64,000 nt of DNA, from positions 696,332-760,331 of the forward strand of contig NC_006371.1 in assembly GCF_000196255.1 (NCBI RefSeq). Reading direction: 5' to 3'. Source of the stretch: Photobacterium profundum SS9. GTDB taxonomy: Bacteria; Pseudomonadota; Gammaproteobacteria; Enterobacterales; Vibrionaceae. The notes beneath the pieces are model-generated. The model did no database searches, was not told the origin of the DNA, and saw nothing but the letters and a program-made list of their open reading frames with translations. Shown here piece after piece: positions 1-11,400 of this stretch. Numbering within the stretch: the stretch's first letter is position 1; each line of letters starts with the position of its first letter. The position numbers and the translations under genes were made by a program.

Positions 1-3000
1 ACGGCGGGTGACGGTGTTAACCCGAATGACACAGATACCTCATACCCAGCATCGCAATCAGGTTCGTTTGTTATCAAGGCGGGTGAAGACAGCCTTGTTT
101 CGGGTTCAGTAAAAATTGACCCAGCATTACAAAGTGATTTGATCACCGAACTGCAAAACGAACTGACCTCGGGCGGCGAGACGCTGACCTTTGACGTTGA
201 CGGTAACGGCAACCTCGTTGGTAAATTGCCAAACGGCGATGTGGCTGTAACCGTTATCTTGTCTGGCGAACAACAAGGTCAAGACGTTAAAGTTACGGTG
301 ACTATCGAACAGAATGTCCCGTTGGATCATAATGGCTCAGACGGTACGGGCTACATTACTTCTGCCAGTGATGTAATCCACATCAATGTGCCAGTGCAAG
401 CGACGGATACTGATGGCGATGACTTAGATACGCCTGCCAATGTGGACATCACGATCACCGACGGTGCGAATCCATCGTTTGGTGCTGATTCTGGTGTGAC
501 GATTAATGAGTCAACAGATAAAGGCAATGCGATTGAAGGGCAGATCCCATTAAATGTCGGCTCTGACGAAATCGCAACGATTGTCTTCCAAGCGAACCAG
601 CCTGAATTAGCTGATTTGACTAGTAATGGCTTACCAACAACGTATGCAGTGACAGGCAGTACTATCACTGTTTATGACAGTGCGAATAAGCCAGTAATGA
701 CAGTAACTATTGATACCGATGGTTCATATAAAGTCACGGTAACAGGGCCTGTAGAACAGAACGGTGCGAGCGATAGCATCAATATCGATTTGGGTGTTAC
801 AGCAACCGATAAAGACGGTGATACAACGAATGGCTCAATGGATATCACGATTACTGATGGTGATGATGCAGCAGGCGGTTATTCCGGCACGATTGAATTG
901 ACCGAAGGTGATCTCGATACCGATGGCAATGGTGTCGGTGGAACAGATACCTCTTATCCTGCAACGAAGTCAGGTGATTTTGAACTAACTGCCGGTGAAG
1001 ATCGCTTGGTTCCTGATTCTGTTGAAGTTGACCCTGCGCAAGTCAATGCCTTGATGGTGGAGTTGGCGGCTGAACTGACGTCGGGTGGACAAGCGTTAAC
1101 CTTCTCGTTAAATGCTGACGGTGACATTGTTGGTCGGTTAAATGGACAAGTGGCGTTGACGGTTGAACTGTCTGCGGCACAAAACGGTCAAGATCTGACG
1201 GTGACTGTCGATATCACGCAAAACGTTCCATTGGATCACAAGAATACCGGTAATACTGCGGGTTACATTACTTCTGAAAATGATGAAATTCACATCAATG
1301 TGCCAGTACAAGCGAAAGATACTGACGGCGATGATCTGACGACTGCAGCGACTGTTGGCATCATCATTAAAGACGGTGACGATCCATCGTTTGGTACTGA
1401 CGCGGGTACCATCGTTAATGAAACGTTGAATAAAGGTGTTCCTGTTGAGGGACAACTAAACCTAGATGTGGGCTCGGATGCGATAGCGACGTTAGTCTTT
1501 GCACAAACTCAATCTGATCTAGAAGACCTTACCAGTAATGGTAGCCCTACGACCTATGATGTGACTGAAAATACCATCACGTTATATGACAGTAATGAGA
1601 AGCCAATCATGGTGTTCACGGTTGATACAGACGGCAAGTATACCGTGACAGTAACAGGTCCCATTGATCAAGATGCGAGCTTGTCGACCGATTTGAACTT
1701 GGGTGTCACAGCGACAGATAAAGACGGTGATAGTGCTTCAGGTTCGATGAACGTCAGCATTACTGATGGCGTGAATGCCAGTGGTGGTGAAACGGCTAGC
1801 GTGGAAATTACAGAGCCGGATTTAAGTCCAAATGGCTACCCGGTGTCGGCTGAGACTGATATCACGCTGAATGCGGGTGAAGACCGTCTTGATGTCACAA
1901 CGGTGGGCATTGATGCCACACAGCAAGCAGCATTAATTTCTGAACTGGAAGCGGAACTGACTTCTGGTGGTGAAACGCTGGCATTCACACTCGAAAATGG
2001 TGTGTTAGTCGGTAAGCTTCCGAATGGTGCAATTGCGGTCAGCGTGACAGTGACGGCGGTGCAAGCTGGTCAAGATGTCACAGTGACAGTAAAAGTCGAT
2101 CAACTTCTGCCTCTGGATCATAACGCGTCGGGTAATAGTACGGGATATGTCAGCGAAAATGGCGACAGCATTGCGATCAATATTCCTCTGCAAGGTAAAG
2201 ATACCGATGGTGACAGTTTAGATAACCCTGCGGTTGTGACTGTCACGATCAAAGACGGTCAATTACCATCATTTGGCGTTGATACGGGCATTTCTTTGAA
2301 TGAAGAAACGCAAGAAGGCCTAGTTATCTCTGGCAGTATTGCTGTTGATACTGGTAGTGATGCGATTGCATCTATCGAATTTGATGATGCAAATATGCAA
2401 TCTGGCTTTAATGGTGTTACCAGTAATGGACACGCAACGACAGTTGAAGTGAGTGGTAATGTATTACTGCTGAAAGACAGTGATGGCAAGACTGTACTTG
2501 AAGTCACCATTAATAACGATGGTTCTTACACGGCGAAAATCACCGGAGAGTTGGATCAGGATATTAATAACCTGCTGAACTTGCCGATCAAAGTGACTGT
2601 AACAGATGGTGATGGTGACACCGCCAGCGGTACCATTAATATTGAAGTGGCTGACGGTAGCGATGCGACAGGCGGTGAAAGCCTCGCAATGACTGCAGTT
2701 GAAGGGGATCTTGAAACCTCAACGGGTGGAACGACCTATCCTAAAACAACGTCAGATTCCTTTATGGTAACGGCGGGAGAAGATCGCCTCGATCCAACAA
2801 CAGTGAACGTAGATCCAGTAAAAGTGGCAGCGCTGATTACCGAGTTGGAATCAGAATTAACATCAGGTGGTGAAAATTTAGTCTTTTTGCTCAGTGCGGA
2901 TGGCTCGACTTTAGTCGGCACCACGACCCCTGGCGGTGATGTCGCTGTAACAATCACACTATCAGGCACTCAAGTGGGTGACGATATCAATGTGAATGTT

Positions 3001-5480
3001 GAGTTCAAACAGCATCTGCCACTCGATCATAATAACCCAACAGATGCCGATGGCTTCGTCAAAACCAATGGCGATGACATTACGATTAGCGTGCCTGTAC
3101 AAGCGAAAGACACTGATGGCGATGATTTAGATACTGCCGCGAAAGTGGATATTACGATTCAAGATGGTGCCGATCCTGTTTTCGGTCTTGATGGTGGCAC
3201 AACCATTACAGAAACCGAAAATAGTCAAACGGTATCAGGTGCGATTGACCTTGATATAGGCAGTGATGCAATTGATAAGGTGGAATTTGATGCGGTACAA
3301 GCATCGCTTGTTAGCTTAACGACTAATGGTCAGGCGACAACGTACACCGTCAATGGAAATGTAATCACGGTAACGATTGATGGCGGTATCAATAACGGTG
3401 CTCCCGTTCTAACCATCACCATGAATAAAGATGGCACGTATACAGTTAAGCAAGATGAACCGCTTGATCAAGATAATACACAAGGAGACGACATCGGTCT
3501 GACCTTGGGTGTCGTTGCGACAGATAAAGACGGTGATGTCAGTAATAGCGGTCAAGTCATCATTACGATCAAAGATGGTCAAGATGCGACAGGTGAAAAT
3601 GTTACTGCAAACCTAACAGTTGTAGAAGGCGACCTTGAAAATCCGGCTACCGGTAAAGCGTACCCATCAACAGGGTCTGGCAGCTTTACGGTTGAAGCCG
3701 TGAACGACAATCTGGTTTCAAATACGATGCGTGTTGAAGCCGATGTGCAAACTGACCTCTTAGCAGAGTTGAATGGCATGACATCAAATGGTGCGCCATT
3801 GACGTTTACGCTAACGGTTGATGCCAATGGCGTGATTACCATTACAGGCATGACACAGACAGGCAGTACAGAAATTTTAGAGATAACACTGACGCCAACG
3901 CAACTAGCGAATGGTGATGTCAGCGTAGCGATGGCCATTGAGCAAAGTGGTCCACTGGATCACACCAATGGCTCGGGCACTTATGTGAATGTGGGTGACG
4001 ACGCGATCACTGTCGATATTCCAGTTCAGATGACGGATTCTGACGGCGATGATCTTGAAAAGCCAGTGAATGTGAATGTCACCATTACTGATGGTGATGA
4101 TCCGAAGTTTGGTGCAGATAGCATTGTTAACTTAGAAGAAGGGGATGACGGTGTTGTTTCCGGCACAGGTCAAATTGATGTCGACACTGGCAGTGACGAT
4201 GTTGTTAAAGTGTACTTTGACGATACGCAATCTTCGCTAAATGGCCTAACCAGCAATGGTGAAGCAACCACTTATACTGTTAGTGCTGATGGCAGCATGA
4301 TTATTGTCACTTTAGTGAGTGATCCGAATGTGGTGGTCATGGAAGCCACGGTTGATATCGACGGTAACTATACGGTTGATCAGAAACAACCGATTGATCA
4401 GGTTGATGATAAAGCAGGTGATAATGAAAACATTGTTCTTGATGTATTAGCAGATGATAAAGATGGTGATACCAGTGCGCCGGGTCATATCAATGTCGTG
4501 GTCATTGACGGCACCAATGCTGGTGGTGGTCAAACGGATGCTATTACTATCACTGAAGGCGATTTGACGCCTGAAGGTACTGAGTCTCCTTACCCTGTAA
4601 CAGGTAGTACTACGATCAATATCCCTGCAGGCGTCGATCGTCTAGATCCTAATTCTGCGGAGATCGATAGCAATACGCTTACTGGATTAATTACTGAACT
4701 ACAAAATGAATTAACCGCAGGTGGTCAGCCAATTACGTTCACGTATAACACCAATACCAGCACATTAACGGGTATGGCGGCAGGTGTTGTTGTGATGACA
4801 GTGGTTGTAGACGCAGTGCAAGCCGCAAATGATCATGACGTTGATATCACGATCACTATTACACAAAATCAACCGCTTGATCATCAAGGCGGCAATGCAG
4901 GCGGTATGGTATCAACGGATGGTGACAAGATTACCATCGATGTGCCTGTTCAAGTGGCAGATACCGACGGTGACAAATTAGATACAGGTATTTCTGTTGA
5001 TGTGACCATCAATGATGGTACCGATCCTGTGATTACTAAAGTTGAAAATCTTAACGTTGAAGAAAGTGATATCAACGGTAATAAGAATCAAGGTATTCAT
5101 ACTGGGTCAACTCCAAGTGGTAAGAATGGTAAGAGTGAATCAGATTCTGGCCAAATAACGGTTGATAGTGGCAGTGATGAAGTCGTTGACTTTAAAGTGG
5201 ATGTTGATGCTTTCAACGCAAATAACACTATAACATCTGCTGGAAACAGCGTTAGCTTGATTGATGCAGGAAATGGTTTATACCAAGGTATGGCGAATGG
5301 CAACGTTGTTTTCGAATTCCAATTGAATGCTGACGGTTCATATGAATTTGAAATCAAAGGCCCGATTGACCATAGCATTCAGGGTAAAGACTCCATCACG
5401 ATTGATATCCCCGTGTATGCCGTTGATCAAGATGGCGACACCAGCGAAAATGTCGATATGTCAGTTGATGTATTGGACGA
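1..5480 (+). repeat. Six tandem ~0.9-kb coding repeats (paired T1SS-143 domains)
   Basis: The motif ELTSGG or its variants recurs near 162, 1072, 1946, 2851, 3773 and 4708, giving a period of about 875-935 bp. Within each unit a second, related motif (TSNG followed by TTY) recurs about half a period later, as near 619, 1530 and 2410. Each period is therefore two domains of about 143 residues. The copies are diverged in sequence, which argues against a very recent expansion. Confidence 0.8.
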
Positions 5481-8400
5481 CATTCCGTCTGTGAAGGATA
5501 AAAATATCACTATTACCGAAGGTGATAATAGTGACAAAGTTGATGTGCTCAATGGTAAAGGTGAAGGTGCTGATGGAGCCAAAGTGACGTCTGTCATTAT
5601 TGATGGTGTTGAACATACAGTGAGCGGAAATCGCTTTAATAACAATGCCTTTAAAGTGTATGACGACTCAACACCAAAGCAAGAATTAGGAACTGTTTAC
5701 ATCAAAGCAAATGGTCAGGTTAAGTTCGAAGCTAACCCAGACTTAGATCATGACATCGAAAAAATTATCGAAACGATTACTGTTAATGTTACTGATGGCG
5801 ATGGTGACACCGCTTCCGGTGAAGTGAAAATTACAATTAACGACAAAGATGCCACTCTCACAACTCACAACAGTGAAGGTAAGGAAGATAACAATAGTCA
5901 CTCAGATATGTTTGATTCTGACTATCACGGTATTGCCATCAACATGGATATCAATGTCGGTGACTCAGATCGTGGTGAATCTGTCGGCACGGTTACCATT
6001 ACCCTTGCGGGTGAGATGCACGGTGACTTCATGTGGAATGGTGTTGTTATTACGCCTAATGCCGATGGCTCGATTACGCTTCCTATTGGCGCATTTACAG
6101 ATAGTAATAATGACGGCATCTTCACGATTGATGGCGTGACCTTTATGCCTGACGAAGACTTCTCAACCATTAAAGGTGACTTGAACTTCAATGTGAGTGC
6201 TGAAGTCGTTAACACTGATGGCAGCAAGCATCCGGGTATGAATGGTAGCTTTATTGTGCATGTCGATGGTGTAGCAGATATTCCAACGTGGGATAATTCC
6301 AACACCACCTATCATTATGAGGTGACAGAAGATACAGATAACGTTGACCTGAACCTAACCGCTGTGCTGCAAGATGATGATGGTGCTAACACCAGTTCGG
6401 AAGAACTGTATTACTTCATTACGATCAAAGAAGGGCAAGGCACACTGGTTGGTACTGGGCTTGTTGAAACATCTCCGAACTCTGGCATCTATAAAGTGGT
6501 TGCAGCCGATATTGGTTCTGTACAGGTTGACCCTGCTAATAACTTCAGTGGTGACATTAAGCTGGATGTGTGGGCACAAAGCCAAGAAAAAGATAATGGT
6601 GATACTGCTGACTCTGAAGTAAAAGAAATCATTATCAACGTAAACCCTGATGCTGATAATGCAACATTAAAAGTGAAACGTGTCGAGTCAGATGAAGATG
6701 AAAAGATCGATCTAAAACATCACATCACATTTACGTCGCTAGATGACAACTTAGATACTTCAGAATCCCTATTTTTACGTATATCAGGATTGCCTACGGC
6801 TGCAGTATTACTTGTTGGTGGTCATGCATTAACCGCAGTTAACGGAGTATATGAAATTCCGTATGAAGATCTTGATACGCTTCAATTAAAGCCAACACCA
6901 GAAAGTAATGTTGATTTCATGATAAAAGTTGAAGGTGTAATAAAAGATACCGCAACAGTCACTAATCCTGATGGCACAACAACCACAGATGTGGTGAATG
7001 AGTTTGTAACTGGTGAGCAAACAATTGAAGTTGACTTAACGGGTGTTGCTGATGCGCCAGACTTTGATTTCAACAATTCATCATGGACAGAATTAACCGA
7101 TGGTCGTACTGGTCTTGAAACAACTATTGATGAAGATGGCTCTGCAGTTTTTGATTTCTCAGTAATTTCTGGTGAGCACGCGTTAGCGCCAACAGATAAC
7201 TCAGAAACACTCAGCCTTGTGATTTCGAACATACCTGAAGGCGTTAAGATCTTTGATGCGAAAGGTCATGAGCAGGCCTTGGTTTATGTCGGCACCGATG
7301 TGAACGGTAATCCGAAATACGAAGTGAATTTGAGTACGCTGCATGGCATTACGATTACCCCACCACTAAACAGCACGAAAGATATTGATCTCAATGTACG
7401 CTTAGTAGTGACGGAAAACGACGGTGACAGCGAGGCGTTTGACGGCAACTTGGTTATCCATGTTGAGCCAGTTGTCGATGCTACGGACTACAGCAAAAAT
7501 TCAAACGGCCAAGAAGATAGCTACGTTAACTTGAATTGGCAGCCTGATCTCACTGACAGCAAGGAAGTAATTACCGGCCTGGTGATTAAAGATCTTCCTG
7601 CTGATTATGATTTGTACATAGGTAATACATTGATTACTTCTGGTGGTGGGGATATTACCTTGACACCGGCTCAGGTGGCTCAGATTACATCTGGCGGACA
7701 ATCACTGCGCGTGAAAGGTCCTGAAGATTCTGATGTTGATTTAACATTGAAGACGGAAGTGACAGTCACCGAAATGGATGTCGATTCAGCGGCAACTGAT
7801 GTTAAAAACATAGAAGGCACACTCAATGTCAATATTAATGCTGTTGTGGAAGACGATGGCAGATTAGCGATTGTGGACAATAACGGTGATGTGACGAATA
7901 AGATTACCAGTGATGCGAATGGTGTTATCGACATCAACATTAATACAACGGGTGATCAGACGTTTACCAATGGCTTAAGTTTCATCGAAGATGATTTAAG
8001 CAGTACTGAAGTGATTGAAAAAGTCATTATTACGTTAGTCGATGCTGATGGTAATGCGATTACCGATCAAGACATTATGGATCAGTTCTTGGTGATGGGA
8101 GGTATAAACAATGGTGACGGTAGCTGGACGGTACCGCAGTCTGAGCTTGGCAATCTGCAAATCATTGCAACAGAAAGTCAGACCTCTACAGTTTATATTC
8201 ATATTTCTGCTGAGATTCGCGATCTAGGTGATAACAATGAAGGGGACTCGAGCAACGGTGTTCGTAAAGACATTGATACTGTCATCGAACTCGACTTCAA
8301 CGGCACAACGGGTGGCGATCAAGAAGCAGGAAATATTGATGTACAACCCGATATTGTTATTACGGGTACCGAAGATAATCACCTTAACTTTGGCAATCAA

Positions 8401-11400
8401 TTAGATGCATTCATCTCTGTAAGCATTGCGGGATCACATCATGAGAATGATGTATTTACCTTAGTCATTGATGCTTCAACGCTACCTAATGGTGTGTCTA
8501 TCACTGGCGCGGAATATAACTACGAAACGGGTGAGTATGTACTTAAAGTACCTGTTGACTCAGAAGGTCACGTTGATTTGTCAGCGGTTGGTATTAAATT
8601 ACCTGAAGATTTTGCCGGTGATTTTGAGCTTGACGTTAAATACGTGACGACAGATACAGTGAGTGGTGATGTCAAAGAAGTAACTGACATCATTCCTGTG
8701 CAGGTGAACCCTGTTGTTGATATTCCTGGTAATTCACAAACGGGCAATCATACGCCAGAAGTCGAAATTAGCGTCGTGAAGACAGACGGACTAGACGGTA
8801 ACAAGCAACCGATCAGCGATGGTAGCGCAGATCATGATTATACTGGTATCGCGTATGAAGACGGTGATATTACGCTTGATTTGAGTGTGGTGCTTGCAGA
8901 TAGGAGCACTTCTTTAAACGAAGGTTTAGAAACGGTGACGTCAGTAACACTGACGGTTGATTTGACGAAAGGCTTCTTTGTTGCAGCTGACGGTTCATTA
9001 GTCTCTGAAATTACCTTACCTGCTAGTGAGCTGAGTAATATCCAATTCCGTCCAGTGGAAGATTTTAGTGGTTCAGTCAGTGTTGGTGTGAAAGTCGACA
9101 TTACGGATACGGCGCACTTCGATCAAACGGGTGGTTCAGCAACGGATACGGGCTCTTACACTACTGATGTGAGCTTTGAGGTTGTGGCGGTTAACGATGC
9201 GGTGAATTGGACAGGCACTGATAAAGTGGTCGTTGGTCAAGAAGATGCTGGCGGTGTATCGCTTGCTGGTATTGGTGGAACGATTGTTGATGTTGATGGC
9301 TCTGAGCAAATTTTGTCTATCAAGCTGACGGGTGTGCCAGAAGGTTTCATTATTGAAGGCGCCGTGAACAACAGTAATGGTGAGTGGAGTATTTCGCTAC
9401 CATCAGGTCAGACAACCTTTAACTTAGATAACATCAAAGTGATCCCACCCGAAGATTTCAGCGGGGAAGTTGAATTAAATGTGGTGGTTTACAGCAAAGA
9501 AGATTCGTTAACGGAAGTAGCTGAGAATTCAACCAGTATCACTATTGACGTGCAGCCAGTGGCTGACCGTGTAGATACAGATGTTGAAACGAAAGCTTCA
9601 GGCACAGAAAACGACACGGCAGGTATTGATTTAATCCTGAACATTGAAGCCTTTGATGATCAAAATAGTTATGACGGTTCAGCATTAAATGTGAAAGAAA
9701 ATGGACCGGAAGGTTTACAAATTACATTAACGAATGTTCCAGAATCTAGTTCTATTGCTTTGCCGGATGGTGTAGCGGGCACCGCGACTAATATGGGGGG
9801 CGGTGTATGGATCGTGACTGTTGAGTCTTCAGACCTCGATAAGTTGATTTTCCACCCTGGTGATGCAAACACTGCGAACAGTGCGAATTGGGACGGTAAT
9901 ATTGAGGTTGATATCCGTGCTGTGGATAACGGTGTTGTGGCAGAAGATAGTATCGCGGTTGATGAAATCATTCATGTCGATGTTGAAGCTGAAAATGATG
10001 CGCCTGTTAACGTGTTTCCAAGCAATTTGATAGCTGATGAAGATGTACCGTTATTGATTAACAACCTTAAAGTGACGGATGTTGATGCTAACGAAACTGC
10101 TAATAGTGAAATGACGGTGACCCTGAATGTCGGCGATGGAACCTTAAATGTTCCTGATAGCTTCGATTGGGCGGCATTGGGACTACAAGTAACGGGTGAA
10201 GAATCTGATACCTTAATTATCTCCGGTAGTCTTGATGGCATCAATGCGCTATTAGCGAGCGGTGTGGAATATACGGGTGATACTAACTTCAATGGTGACG
10301 ATACCCTGACCATGACAACAAATGATCAGGCGAACTCAGGTACCGGTCCTGCAGAAGGGTTGACTGACAGCGACAGCATTACGATCACAGTTAACCCTGT
10401 TAATGATGCGCCTGTGAATACAGTGCCTAATGCTGTGACTGCGGAAGAAGACGGCAGTACAGTAATTACAGGCATGCAGATCAGTGATGTCGATTTTGGT
10501 GAAGCAGGCACGACGGGCTCTATGTCTGTCACGTTAAATGTGGCGCACGGTATTTTGAGTGTTGATATTCCTGTTGGAAGCAGTGTTGTTGTGGCCAGTC
10601 AGGGAACTGATACTGTGGTGATCACGGGCTCAATGGATGACATCAACGCACTGTTGAACAACGGTGTTACCTATGAAGGTGATGATAACTACAGTGGTGC
10701 TGATGAGCTGACTATGACGACTCATGATGGTGGCAATGTCGGCTCAGGTACTGACGACACGGCAATCAGTAAAGTTCCTGTAACGGTAACCCCGAAAGCC
10801 GATGCGCCAACCTTATCACTGGATAACAGCTTTATTCAGACGGCAGCAATTCGTGGTTCGTTAGGCACAATGATTCCTCTGCTTGGCTTGATTGCGGTAT
10901 TAACCGATACCGATGGTTCTGAAACCTTGAGTATTATGATTAAAAATCTTGCTGGAGCTGACTTGGTCAATAGTAATGGTGATGTCATTGCGGGTAATCA
11001 AGGCAATGGTACTTGGATTATCACCAAAGAAGACCTTGCAGACTTAAATGTGATTGGCTTGCCTGAAGGGGGCAACAACCTAAAAGTTGTGGCAGTGTCA
11101 GAAGAAACCGATGGTAGCAAAGCTGAATCAGCAACTGTCGATATCAATGTTGTGGTCGATAATCTTGCCAATACTGGTAATCAGATTGGAGGTTCATCTA
11201 GCTCTGATGCCGCAAACTTGGTGATTGATAGTAGCGCCGAAGCGACATTGTTGGGTGGTGATGGCAACGATATCTTAATTGGTGGCGCAGCTTCTGACAT
11301 CTTAGTTGGCGGTGCAGGTGACGATATCCTATGGGGTGGTGAGCAAGGTGGAACTGGCGATGGCGTTGAAGATATCTTCAAATGGCAAGCAGGTGACTTT

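Noticed and set aside
5849..6139. Plus-strand frame inside the RTX adhesin gene, with many similar antisense frames along the gene
   Set aside because: They are shadow frames of a long, biased coding sequence with no own start signals.
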